Assembly: GCF_021390645.1 (NCBI RefSeq)
Contig: NZ_JAJEJT010000003.1
Span: 310,001-374,000 of the forward strand
Length of the DNA: 64,000 nucleotides
Source: Paraburkholderia flagellata
Lineage (GTDB): Bacteria; Pseudomonadota; Gammaproteobacteria; Burkholderiales; Burkholderiaceae
Reading direction: 5' to 3'
Shown here in pieces: positions 35,637 to 44,241 of the stretch; the first letter of the stretch is position 1; each line of letters opens with the position of its first letter. The position numbers and the translations under genes were made by a program. The notes under the pieces are model-generated. The model saw nothing but the letters and a program-made list of their open reading frames with translations. It had not been told where the DNA came from and did no database searches.

Positions 35637-36278
35637 ATGACGATCGAGGTTTTTCTCGATTTCATCTGTCCGTGGTGCCTGATCGGCAAACGCAACCTGG
35701 AAACGGCCTTGCGCCGCTTCGCGCAATTGCGGCCTGATGTACCGATCCAGGTGCTGTGGCGCTCGCACCAACTGTTGCCCGGCACACCCCCAGAAGGGAT
35801 GTCATACCAGGCGTTCTATCTCGCCCGGCTCGGAAGTCCCGAGGCAATTGCGACGAGGCGGGCGCAGGTGCGGGCCGCAGCCCATGCTGCGGGCATCACG
35901 TTGGCGTTCGAACGCATCGAGGTGCTGCCGAACACGACACTTGCCCACCGCCTTCTTGGCTGTGCGATCGCTCACGGCACCGACGCGCAGCAAGCAACGC
36001 TGGTCGAGCGTCTGTTTGGCGCCTACTTCGTTGAGGGTAGGGACATCGGCAATCTGCATGTGCTTGAGGAGATCGGCCTTGAGTGTGGCCTGAATCACGA
36101 GGCCATGCTCGACCATTGGACGGACTCCCATGAACGCCGCAGCGGCGGGCTGTCGCCGCAGGCTCAGCATGGCATCAGCGGTGTTCCGACCTTCGTGTTC
36201 AACAGGAAATTTGCGCTCTCAGGCGCACACGCTCCCCACGCGCTGCTGGAAGCCTTGATGCAGTCTGCTCCGGCATAA
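35637..36278 (+). CDS. DsbA-family (FrnE-like) thioredoxin-fold oxidoreductase
   Basis: 213 residues from the ATG at 35637; a GTG at 35574 overlapping the previous stop would add 21 unconserved residues. IEVFLDFICPWCLIGKRNLE carries the CPWC pair of the FrnE group, and GISGVPTFVFNRKFALSGA has the cis-Pro loop. No signal peptide, so cytoplasmic. The group includes 2-hydroxychromene-2-carboxylate isomerase-like and disulfide-active proteins; role here unknown. Confidence 0.88.
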   Translation: MTIEVFLDFICPWCLIGKRNLETALRRFAQLRPDVPIQVLWRSHQLLPGTPPEGMSYQAFYLARLGSPEAIATRRAQVRAAAHAAGITLAFERIEVLPNTTLAHRLLGCAIAHGTDAQQATLVERLFGAYFVEGRDIGNLHVLEEIGLECGLNHEAMLDHWTDSHERRSGGLSPQAQHGISGVPTFVFNRKFALSGAHAPHALLEALMQSAPA

Positions 36279-36371
36279 GGAACAACGGAATGTCAAGTTC
36301 GATACGGTTGTGCTCGGTCGATGAACTCGGCCCCGGGCTGCGCAAACAAATGACCATTGAGGAGAAATAGG

Positions 36372-38000
36372 ATGCAAGGCTTGATGATGCAGCAACCGCT
36401 GCTGGTTGCTTCGCTGCTCAGGCATGCTGAACGCCACCATGGCACACGGGAAATCGTGTCGCGGCGTGTCGAGGGAGATATTCACCGTTACACGTACCGG
36501 GACCTGGCGCAACGCGCGCGCCGCATGGCCAACGCCCTGACGGGGCTCGGTGTGAAGCCAGGCGAGCGAGTAGGGACGCTCGCATGGAACGGATACCGGC
36601 ACATGGAGCTCTATTTCGCCGTCTCGGGTTCCGGGTCCGTGCTGCATACGCTCAACCCGCGGCTGCATGTCGATCAGCTCGCCTATATCATCGAGCACGC
36701 CGAAGATCGCGTGGTGTTCTTTGACCTCACGTTCCTGCCGCTCATCGAAAGCGTGGCGGCTAAGGTCAAGAGCCCCAAGGTTTTCATCGCGATGACCGAT
36801 CGCGCGCACATGCCTCGGGGCCACGGCTTGTCCACGATGCTCATGTGCTACGAAGACCTCGTCGACGGCCACAGTGACGAATTCGAATGGCCGCTGCTGG
36901 ACGAGAACACAGCGTCGTCGCTGTGCTACACCTCGGGCACGACCGGCAATCCGAAGGGCGTGCTCTATAGTCACCGCTCGACCCTGCTGCACACCTACGC
37001 GGCCGCGTTGCCCGACGCTCTGAACTGTTCGGCCCGTGACGCCATTCTTCCTGTCGTGCCGATGTTCCATGTGAACGCGTGGGGCCTGCCGTACATCGCG
37101 TGCATGGTCGGCGCGAAGCTCGTGTTCCCGGGACCGGCGCTGGACGGCAAGTCGCTCTATGAGCTTATCGAAGGGGAACACGTCACGCTATCGGCCGGAG
37201 TGCCGACGGTCTGGCAGGGCCTGCTTGCACACGTCGAATCGGTGAAGGGTTCATTCTCGACGATGCGCCGCACGATCATCGGCGGCGCACCGTGTCCGAC
37301 GGCGATGACGACGGCATTCCAGAAGGAGCATCACGTCGAAGTGCTCCATGCGTGGGGCATGACGGAGTTGAGCCCGGTCGGCACGGTCTGCAGTTTCAAG
37401 GCGCATCAGGTCGATCTGCCTGATGCGCAGCGTTATGCATTGCAAGCGAAGCAGGGCCGCTCGGTGTTCGGCATCGACATGAAGATCGTCGACGTTGCGG
37501 GCAAGGAACTGCCCTGGGACGGCGCGGCCGCTGGCGATCTGCTCGTGCGCGGCCATTGGGTGACGCGTGATTACTTCGGCGGCGATTACAGCTCGCCGCT
37601 CCTGGACGGCTGGTTCCCAACCGGTGACGTCGCAAAGATCGATGCCGACGGCTTCATGCAGATTACCGATCGCAGCAAGGACGTGATCAAGTCCGGCGGC
37701 GAGTGGATCAGTTCGATCGACATTGAAAACATCGCGAGCCTGCACCCGCAAGTGGCCGTGGCGGTCTGCATTGCGGCGCGCCACCCGAAGTGGGATGAGC
37801 GGCCGCTTCTGCTGATCGTGCCCAAGGCCGGCAGCGCGCTGTCCGCAGAGGGACTGCTGGACTTCTTCGATGGGCGCATCGCGAAATGGTGGAAGCCAGA
37901 CGCGGTGGTGTTCATCGATTCGGTCCCGCTCGGCGCAACCGGCAAGGTGCTCAAACATCAGTTGCGCGATCAGTACGGCAACTACTATCTGTCGGCCTGA
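36372..38000 (+). CDS. Acyl-CoA synthetase (AMP-binding), medium/long-chain type
   Basis: 542 residues from the ATG at 36372, with GAGGAG upstream. P-loop-like CYTSGTTGNPKGV near residue 190, adenylate motif WGMTELSPV, and the hinge DRSKDVIKSGGEWIS followed by a C-terminal catalytic Lys in ATGKVLKHQLRDQ. It activates a carboxylic acid to its CoA thioester. In cluster B it could feed or use products of the BKACE and hydrolase. Confidence 0.92.
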   Translation: MQGLMMQQPLLVASLLRHAERHHGTREIVSRRVEGDIHRYTYRDLAQRARRMANALTGLGVKPGERVGTLAWNGYRHMELYFAVSGSGSVLHTLNPRLHVDQLAYIIEHAEDRVVFFDLTFLPLIESVAAKVKSPKVFIAMTDRAHMPRGHGLSTMLMCYEDLVDGHSDEFEWPLLDENTASSLCYTSGTTGNPKGVLYSHRSTLLHTYAAALPDALNCSARDAILPVVPMFHVNAWGLPYIACMVGAKLVFPGPALDGKSLYELIEGEHVTLSAGVPTVWQGLLAHVESVKGSFSTMRRTIIGGAPCPTAMTTAFQKEHHVEVLHAWGMTELSPVGTVCSFKAHQVDLPDAQRYALQAKQGRSVFGIDMKIVDVAGKELPWDGAAAGDLLVRGHWVTRDYFGGDYSSPLLDGWFPTGDVAKIDADGFMQITDRSKDVIKSGGEWISSIDIENIASLHPQVAVAVCIAARHPKWDERPLLLIVPKAGSALSAEGLLDFFDGRIAKWWKPDAVVFIDSVPLGATGKVLKHQLRDQYGNYYLSA

Positions 38001-38049
38001 CGGCCGGCCGGATCACATTACCCAGCAGCAATAACCACAGGAGTATGTA

Positions 38050-38418
38050 ATGACCACGACTACCAAAACGCTCAGCCTGATTCTCTGCACGCTGCTCGCT
38101 TCGGCGTCCCTGAACGCGTCGGCCCAATCCGCAGCTAGCGCGCCCAGCGCGACCACCGCGACGGAGTCCAGCGCAGCAGCGCCCGCTACGCCGACCAACA
38201 CGAAGTTGCGTCGCGCGGTGTATACCGCAATCGCGAAGCACAAGGAAATTCACGGCGGCAGCATCGGTGTCACCGCCAAGAATGGCGCGGTCACGCTGAA
38301 TGGTTCGGTCACGGACGCCGCGCAAGTCGACAAAGTCGCCGAGATCGCAAAGGGTGTGCCTGGCGTGACCTCGGTGACCAACAAGCTGATTGTCCAGAAG
38401 CCCCTGGGCGGGATGTAA
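38050..38418 (+). CDS. Periplasmic BON-domain protein
   Basis: 122 residues, CACAGGAG before the ATG. Signal peptide ends near NASAQ, then an Ala/Ser/Thr linker and one BON domain (VYTAIAKHKEIHGGSIGVTA, GAVTLNGSVTDAAQVDKV, PGVTSVTNKLIV). BON proteins such as OsmY bind membranes under stress. It ends cluster B and is followed by a terminator. Confidence 0.9.
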   Translation: MTTTTKTLSLILCTLLASASLNASAQSAASAPSATTATESSAAAPATPTNTKLRRAVYTAIAKHKEIHGGSIGVTAKNGAVTLNGSVTDAAQVDKVAEIAKGVPGVTSVTNKLIVQKPLGGM

Positions 38419-38464
38419 GCATGGATGACTCGCCGGAGGTACTGTCGCCTTCCGGCAATCGCAC

Positions 38465-38486
38465 GGGCCGGCGCAGTGGCCGGCCC
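38465..38486 (+). terminator. Terminator hairpin after the BON-domain gene
   Basis: GGGCCGG (38465-38471) pairs with CCGGCCC (38480-38486) across an eight-base loop; a short GTTTC tail follows, 46 bp after the stop. Confidence 0.6.
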
Positions 38487-38654
38487 CGTTTCAACACAAT
38501 GGCGTACCTGGGCGGGTCGTGCAGTGCTTCGAATGGGTCCGGTATATTAAGGATGACGTACTAAAACGCGGCGATCGGGCCGTATTCGACCCAGTCGCCG
38601 CGCCTCGACCGCTCATTGCGCACGCTGCCAGATCACGGGTGAAATAGAAATGAC

Positions 38655-38677
38655 AAAGCCGCCTGGGCGGCGGCTTT
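38655..38677 (-). terminator. Second hairpin downstream of the porin gene
   Basis: AAAGCCGCC / GGCGGCTTT, nine perfect pairs with a five-base loop. On the minus strand the arm ends in TTT and runs into TGTCATTTC, a weak T-rich tail. It lies beyond the hairpin at 38700-38730, as a back-up terminator. Confidence 0.55.
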
Positions 38678-38699
38678 GGGTCGGTCAGCGGATCGCGTC

Positions 38700-38730
38700 G
38701 GATCGGGCCAGTGCAGAACTGGCCCGATCC
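38700..38730 (-). terminator. Strong hairpin after the porin gene
   Basis: A perfect 13-bp stem (GGATCGGGCCAGT with ACTGGCCCGATCC) and a five-base loop, 11 bp past the porin stop. No T-run directly after it. Confidence 0.65.
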
Positions 38731-38741
38731 CCGGATATCAC

Positions 38742-39941
38742 TTAGAAAGTATGGCGCAGGCCGATGTTGACGGCCGTGGTGTTCTTGCCCGGAGCGACAG
38801 GCGTGCCGTAAATCAGTTCCTGGTTCATCTGTCCGCGGTTGGACACGTAGCCGGCCTGGGCATAAACCAGCGTGCGCTTCGACAGGCTGTAGTCGCCACC
38901 GATTGCGTAGGCGGTCGACTGGTTCTGGTTGTTCTTGTTGTCCTTGATGTAGTAGACGCCCGAGGTGAAGTTGAGCGCAGGGGAGTAGCGGTAGCCGAGA
39001 CCGCCCGTCCACATGTCGAAATCACCCGAGACGACAAACGCCTTCGGCACCCCATTCGGGTTGGCCGGATTGCGCCCGTTGCTGAACGACCCGGAGACCG
39101 AGATGCCATGCCACGTGTATTTCGCGCCGAAGTACACGAAGCGGTTGTTGTTCAGGCCGGTTGCAGGAATGCCGTTCGGCAGGTTCGCAGCCGAAGCCGC
39201 GTAGGAGAACGGATTGGCGTCGTGCCCGTTGTAGTACACGGCATCCGCGTTCAGACCAAAGCCCGAATACTTGAGCACTGCCGACTCGCGCGTGCCGCCT
39301 TGGGGCTGGCCTGCGACGCCGCCGGGCGCGTACTCGAGTGCAGCGGACACACCGTAGAACGACGGCGAATTGTAGACGATCGCATTGTCGTCATACAGCG
39401 CGCCAATCTGACCGTTCGTGTTGCTTCCCGTCCAGCCCGACATCGTGTTCATCGTAAGCCAGGCGGTCAGGACGCTGCCGAAATACTGCGCATTGCGCAC
39501 GTCCGTTTCGGCCATTGCGTAGGCCATCGGCGCGAACTGGCGGCCGAAGTCGATCTTGCCGAACGGTCCCGACACACCGACAGTCGTGACCTGGGTGAAA
39601 ATCGAGCCGCCACTCGGGGTATCGGACTTGCCTGGCTGGCCGTTCGAGCTGTTAAACGAGCCCTGGAGCTTGAAGTTGGCGGCGTATCCGCCGCCAAGGT
39701 CCTCGGAGCCCTTCATGCCGAAGATGCTCGAATAGATGCCACCGTCCTTGAGCTGCACCACATGACCCGCGTTGCCGTTAATTTTTGTGTTCGGCAAAAA
39801 GGGGGCCGCTGCGTACGCTGCCGACGTGCTCTGGTAGAGCAAACCAGAGTCCACGGTTCCGTAAAGCGTCACCGATGATTGCGCATGTGATGCGCCTGCG
39901 AATGCGAAAAGCGCTGCGGCGCAGGTAATCCTCAACTTCAT
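38742..39941 (-). CDS. OmpC-type porin
   Basis: 399 residues from the ATG at 39941, which has GGAG upstream. Signal peptide MKLRITCAAALFAFAGASHA, mature start QSSVTLYGTVDSGLLYQ; SIFGMKGSEDLGGGYAANFKL and GKIDFGRQFAP are porin blocks and the chain ends GLRHTF. A G-run palindrome shared with the MalT-like regulator region lies about 100 bp upstream, suggesting co-regulation. Confidence 0.94.
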   Translation of the reverse strand: MKLRITCAAALFAFAGASHAQSSVTLYGTVDSGLLYQSTSAAYAAAPFLPNTKINGNAGHVVQLKDGGIYSSIFGMKGSEDLGGGYAANFKLQGSFNSSNGQPGKSDTPSGGSIFTQVTTVGVSGPFGKIDFGRQFAPMAYAMAETDVRNAQYFGSVLTAWLTMNTMSGWTGSNTNGQIGALYDDNAIVYNSPSFYGVSAALEYAPGGVAGQPQGGTRESAVLKYSGFGLNADAVYYNGHDANPFSYAASAANLPNGIPATGLNNNRFVYFGAKYTWHGISVSGSFSNGRNPANPNGVPKAFVVSGDFDMWTGGLGYRYSPALNFTSGVYYIKDNKNNQNQSTAYAIGGDYSLSKRTLVYAQAGYVSNRGQMNQELIYGTPVAPGKNTTAVNIGLRHTF

Positions 39942-40451
39942 GTGGTCTCCGACGTAACTAAGTTCAACCCCGAGCAACATTAGATTCTAAAAAGATGATG
40001 TTGCAACTGATTGAGGATGATACGCACGACCACACAAAGCTTTCCCCCCATCGGAGGGGGGGCGGGTTTTCCGGAATTTCGCTAGATCATGTCAGCCATC
40101 GATCCATATGCTGCGGCGCTTTCAGCCCTATATAGCGATCACCTACTCGCAGCTTGAATTCCGCGGCTTGCTATTTACGTTGTAGCCTGGTGACAAGTTC
40201 AGGGGGTGCCGTTAATACAAATGATGGTTGCAATATCATCTATACGATAGTTGGTATTTCAGCGCTTTCGTAAAACTGGAATTCAACCTTTGGACCCCGA
40301 ATAATATCCACTTTCATAGGGGAAAACGCTGAGTTTGTATGACACCAACCGGTCCATAAGGGCGTCCCTGTGCAGGATGCCTTAGGACTGAACAGAATGG
40401 CTACGCCAGGCACAGATCCCGCGAATCGGCTAGTCACGCGCAGGAGCCAAT
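39942..40451. other. 510-bp region between porin and MalT-like regulator gene
   Basis: Contains the porin promoter region and the G-run palindrome at 40044-40062. The rest (40080-40450) has no recognisable gene; short frames that run into the regulator's 3' end have no support. Confidence 0.45.
40044..40062. promoter_or_regulatory. G-run palindrome, porin promoter copy
   Basis: CCCCCC-ATCGGA-GGGGGGG, about 103 bp before the porin ATG. A near-identical element (CCCCCCATCG with a G-run arm, inverted) occurs at 43249-43272. Likely operator of the MalT-like regulator; a purely structural role is the alternative. Confidence 0.55.
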
Positions 40452-43148
40452 TCAAGCGCTTTCCTGAATCAACCCCATCAGTTGCGCGCGGCGAACGATC
40501 TGCTTGCGCGACGTCGCGTCGAGCTTGACGAAGAGATTCTTGAGATGCCACTTCACGGTTTCCTGGCCGACACCCATGGCAAGCGCGATCTCCTTGTTTG
40601 TGAGGTGGCGGCTGACCAGTTCGAGCACGGTGCGCTCCTTGGGGGTAAGCGCCGTACTCGGCATGACGCGCGATCTGCCTTCCGGTTCGGCGTCCCGTGA
40701 GGCGACCGGGGCTGCGGGCTTGATCGACTGGGCGCGCACGGCCCGCGGCTCGCTGTCGCCGTCACGCTCCCGCAACCAGTCCGCGAACGCGGGATGAAGG
40801 GCGAGTGTCGAGAGAGACATCCCGTAGGTGACGGCGAGACCTTTGGCCTCGCGCAGCAGCGCGGAGCCGTCTGCGCCGAGCCGGTCCTGCGCAAACGCGC
40901 GCGCGGCCATTAACTCGGCGCCCACGCCACCGAGTTTCATCGAATCGGTCCACTCCTGCGCGAGGGCCAATGCCGCTTCGGCACCTCGCCAGTCCTGCGC
41001 AGCGAAGGCGACAAATGCCCGCGCGATGTGCTGGTGCATGAGCAGCGCGCCGCGCTTGAGCGGCGCATCTTCGGTGGCGTGTCCAGCGACGATATCGTCC
41101 AGACGGCTGGCAAGCGTGTGGCAACTCGCCGAACGGAAACGGCCGCTGTGCAGCCTGATCTGTTCGGCTAGACTGACCACGCATAGCCTCGGCATACGAC
41201 GTGCGGTTCCGATGGCGCCGAGCGTCTCAAGCAGGTCAAAGGCTCGGTGCTCGGCGCCGCAAGCCGCCGCGACCCGGGCGGCAGTGCGGTAGGCAAAGAT
41301 CACCGCATCTGGCGTCCCGCTGCGCTCAATGACGTCCAGCCGGTTAGCGAGCAACGCTGCCGCTTCGTTGAGATCGCCCTGTTTGTGCCGGGTTGCGGCG
41401 AGGAGGGCGGCGAGCATGCAGGAAAACGGGTGTCTGCGCCCCAGGTCGTCGTCCGCCTGCGCGAGGGCCGGACGCAATGCGCGCTCGGCGAGCAGCACCT
41501 GCCCCTCAAGGAGGTAGCTGAAACCCGTAAGGCACGCGCGCCAACGAACCACGTAGCGGTTGGCCGCACTGGCGTCCCCGCGGGGTGCGTGCCGGCCGAA
41601 CTGGCGCGCCGCCGCATAATCGCCCGCCATGATGGCTCGTATGAATAGGCGGTTGGCGTGTACCTGCTGCAGCCAGGGGTCACTAACAGGCGGTGTGTTC
41701 CCCCAGCGTTCGAGCAGACGCGCCGCCCGGTCAGGCTCATCGGCGAAATAGGCGGCCGCACTCAGAATGAGGTCGATCTCAAAGCGCATCGCCTCATCGG
41801 GCTCTGTGCTGCGCAGGATCGCCTGCGCCTGCGACTCGGCCTGTTGCTGCCGGTCACTGAGCGCGAGCGCCCATGCCATCGCGAGCCGTAGACGCGGATG
41901 TCGTTCCAGGACCGCCTCAGGCAACCATTCGAGCCACTCGAGCACGGTAACGACGTGGCCCTGCGTGACGGCCTCGTGCAGCGACCGTTGTGCCAGCACA
42001 TACGCGGTCTCCTCCTCCCCGCACGCGAGCGCGTGGCGTGCGGCGGCTTCGGGCATGCCGTTGTCCGCCAGCCACAGCATCGCGCGGCGGTGCAATTCTT
42101 CCCGTGTGGAGGGTGGCAGGGCAGCCAGCCGCGCGCGCAGCGCGTCGCGCGCCATCGCATGCATGCGGAACCATTGATCACGCCCCTGCGCGCCGACAAA
42201 GAGCGGTGTTTCCTGGGCAAGCCGCAGGAGCCGCTCGCGCGCATCCTGTGCCCCGGTGATGGCCGCGCACAGATCGTCGCGCTGAAGTTCGACGATCGAT
42301 ATGCGGGTGAGGAACTCTGCGTCCTCGCTGCTGAGTCTCTCGAGCAGAGCCGTGACGAACTGTTCACGAATGCCGGCCGTGCTGCTGGCGAAGGCGTCGA
42401 TGCTCGCGACGGGATCATCGGCGTCCGCGATGGCGGCGAGGGTGAGTTGCAGGCCGAGCGGCCAGCCTTCTGCGATGTCGTGCAGTCTGGCGCTCGCTTC
42501 GGCATCGACAACGGCGTCCAGCCGGCCGCCGATCAGCGCGATGGTTTCGTCCAGACGAAAGCGAAGTGCAACGGCGTCCACCGTCACGCACCGGCCAAAG
42601 GCACTCAGGCGCCGGATCACCTTGTCGAATCCGGCTCGCGCGGCAATCACCACGCGCAGGTTGGGCGGCAGGTTTTCGAGCAGGTAGACAAGCGCGTCGA
42701 AGCTCGCTTGCGGCAGCTTTTCGGCTTCATCCAGTATCAGGACGGTATCGAGCGCGGTGCGGGCGACTTCCGCCAGCCATGCGGTGATCCCCTCCAATGG
42801 CGAATCCGGGAGCGCGCCGCCCTCGAGCAGGCGCTTGCCGAATGCGACCTTGCCGGACGCCGCGCGCACGGCAAGCGTGAGGCCTCCGAGCAGGCGCAGA
42901 GGGTCGTCGTGCCCGTCCAGCGAGAGCCAGGCGACCGCACTACCGTGTCTCAGGTATTCCTGTCGCCACTGGATCAGGAGGGACGTCTTCCCAAAGCCCG
43001 GTGGTGCATGCACAACGGTCACGGCGCGATTGCGGAACTGCTCGTTGTCCGACCCCAGACGGCTGCGAGCTAGCATGTCCCTCGGCGCACGCGGCGGGAT
43101 GATCTTGAGCGTCGCTTCCGGACTCGTGACGGATAGTTGCTTTGTCAT
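40452..43148 (-). CDS. MalT-like ATP-dependent LuxR-family regulator
   Basis: 898 residues from the ATG at 43148 (MalT is 901); an upstream start would extend into the palindrome region. Walker A APPGFGKTSLL is near residue 45, a STAND-type NTPase and a long helical repeat region follow, and the C-terminal LuxR domain reads LTPKERTVLELVSRHLTNKE then VGQETVKWHLKNLFVKL. Such proteins are activated by a small ligand plus ATP and bind short G-rich boxes. Divergent from the USP/hemerythrin fusion gene. Its ligand is unknown. Confidence 0.93.
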   Translation of the reverse strand: MTKQLSVTSPEATLKIIPPRAPRDMLARSRLGSDNEQFRNRAVTVVHAPPGFGKTSLLIQWRQEYLRHGSAVAWLSLDGHDDPLRLLGGLTLAVRAASGKVAFGKRLLEGGALPDSPLEGITAWLAEVARTALDTVLILDEAEKLPQASFDALVYLLENLPPNLRVVIAARAGFDKVIRRLSAFGRCVTVDAVALRFRLDETIALIGGRLDAVVDAEASARLHDIAEGWPLGLQLTLAAIADADDPVASIDAFASSTAGIREQFVTALLERLSSEDAEFLTRISIVELQRDDLCAAITGAQDARERLLRLAQETPLFVGAQGRDQWFRMHAMARDALRARLAALPPSTREELHRRAMLWLADNGMPEAAARHALACGEEETAYVLAQRSLHEAVTQGHVVTVLEWLEWLPEAVLERHPRLRLAMAWALALSDRQQQAESQAQAILRSTEPDEAMRFEIDLILSAAAYFADEPDRAARLLERWGNTPPVSDPWLQQVHANRLFIRAIMAGDYAAARQFGRHAPRGDASAANRYVVRWRACLTGFSYLLEGQVLLAERALRPALAQADDDLGRRHPFSCMLAALLAATRHKQGDLNEAAALLANRLDVIERSGTPDAVIFAYRTAARVAAACGAEHRAFDLLETLGAIGTARRMPRLCVVSLAEQIRLHSGRFRSASCHTLASRLDDIVAGHATEDAPLKRGALLMHQHIARAFVAFAAQDWRGAEAALALAQEWTDSMKLGGVGAELMAARAFAQDRLGADGSALLREAKGLAVTYGMSLSTLALHPAFADWLRERDGDSEPRAVRAQSIKPAAPVASRDAEPEGRSRVMPSTALTPKERTVLELVSRHLTNKEIALAMGVGQETVKWHLKNLFVKLDATSRKQIVRRAQLMGLIQESA

Positions 43149-43248
43149 CAGATTGGGGCGAAGAACTGCGCTGCGAACATGCCGATTGAAACGGGGGTCG
43201 GGCAGGGTTGAATCAATTATAGCGGACCCATTCCGCTTCCAAACCAGC

Positions 43249-43272
43249 CTCCCCCCCTTTCGATGGGGGGAG
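43249..43272. promoter_or_regulatory. G-run palindrome, regulator/fusion-gene copy
   Basis: CTCCCCCC with GGGGGGAG around an eight-base centre (CTTTCGAT), between the divergent MalT-like gene (about 100 bp) and the fusion gene (55 bp). Read on the minus strand it contains CCCCCCATCG exactly as the copy at 40044. Confidence 0.6.
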
Positions 43273-43326
43273 ATTCCCAGCACGGATTTCCCTACCATTG
43301 CGGGCAATCCAGCAACTCAGAATCAC

Positions 43327-44241
43327 ATGTTTCGACATCTCGGAATATTCATTGAGCCGAGCGAACCTTGCTCGGATGCGGCTATTCAGGTGCTCGAATT
43401 TGCCCTCGAAAATAGTACCCGGATCAGTCTCTGGTACGCACAGAGGTGGCCGGATGATCCCCACGCCCAGACGCATTGCGAGTTCGTGGCGCGCGAAGCA
43501 CTCGCGCGTACTGAGGCTGCTGCACTGGCGATGGGGATCCCGTGCAGGGCCGCGGCGCTCTTTTCGTCGCAACCTGCACAGGAAGTGTTGAACGCGGTGA
43601 ACCATTACGGGTGCGACGCGATCGTCATGGTGCGGGGCGAGGCGGCGGCACCCGGGTCGCAGTTGTTCGAATTGCCCTCGCTCGCTACGGTTCCCGTGCT
43701 GACGTTTGGTATCGGTTGTACACCACCCGCCATTCAGGCCCTTGAACTGCTGCGCACCGAGTACCGGCGACACGCTGTCCTGTTGCGCCAGTGGCTGTGC
43801 CTGCTGAGTGACCGGAACGTGTCGGATGGGTCGACCCTCCGCGCGCATTGCGTGGGTCTGCGGGCGGTCATCGAGCAGATCCGCAGCACCTTGCATCCCT
43901 TGCAGCGTTGCAAGGAACTCACTCTCTATGGCCGACTCCGGCGGCGTGTCGAAAGCGTGCGCGCCGAAATCGACGAAGTCCTGCTGCTGGGTCAGCGCGC
44001 TCACGAACTGCTCGGCGAGTTCGAGTCGATGGTGTCGCGACAGGCGGGAGACGTCGAGGCGGCGGAACTGCTATGCGCGCTCGAGCGCTACGCCCAGATC
44101 ATCTGGACCGCTCGCGGTCGCGAAGAGGGCGTCATCGTCCCAGCAGCACGTCGCCACCTGAGCGTAGCCGACTGGGAGCGCCTTCATGCAGAATTCATCA
44201 ATGCGTGCTGCACAGGCGACGGCGCGAACAGGAGTGTATGA
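43327..44241 (+). CDS. Universal-stress-like / hemerythrin-like fusion protein
   Basis: 304 residues. Residues 1-130 resemble a UspA fold (FIEPSEPCSDAAIQVLEFAL, ending NHYGCDAIVMVRGEAAAPGSQLFELPSL and VPVLTF). Residues 135-290 are all-helical with a hemerythrin/HHE-like pattern: EYRRHAVLLRQWLCLL near the start and REEGVIVPAARRHLSVADWERL at the end. Several metal ligands of true hemerythrins are not conserved (the expected His before REE is missing), so metal binding is doubtful. Divergent from the MalT-like gene and directly joined to an MFS gene. Confidence 0.7.
   Translation: MFRHLGIFIEPSEPCSDAAIQVLEFALENSTRISLWYAQRWPDDPHAQTHCEFVAREALARTEAAALAMGIPCRAAALFSSQPAQEVLNAVNHYGCDAIVMVRGEAAAPGSQLFELPSLATVPVLTFGIGCTPPAIQALELLRTEYRRHAVLLRQWLCLLSDRNVSDGSTLRAHCVGLRAVIEQIRSTLHPLQRCKELTLYGRLRRRVESVRAEIDEVLLLGQRAHELLGEFESMVSRQAGDVEAAELLCALERYAQIIWTARGREEGVIVPAARRHLSVADWERLHAEFINACCTGDGANRSV

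Noticed and set aside
40240..40551. 103-codon minus frame running from the MalT-like gene's 3' end
   Set aside because: It overlaps the regulator's DNA-binding domain in another frame and has no family or start signal.
41898..43073. A 391-codon + frame opposite the MalT-like gene
   Set aside because: Antisense shadow; the regulator explains the codon usage.
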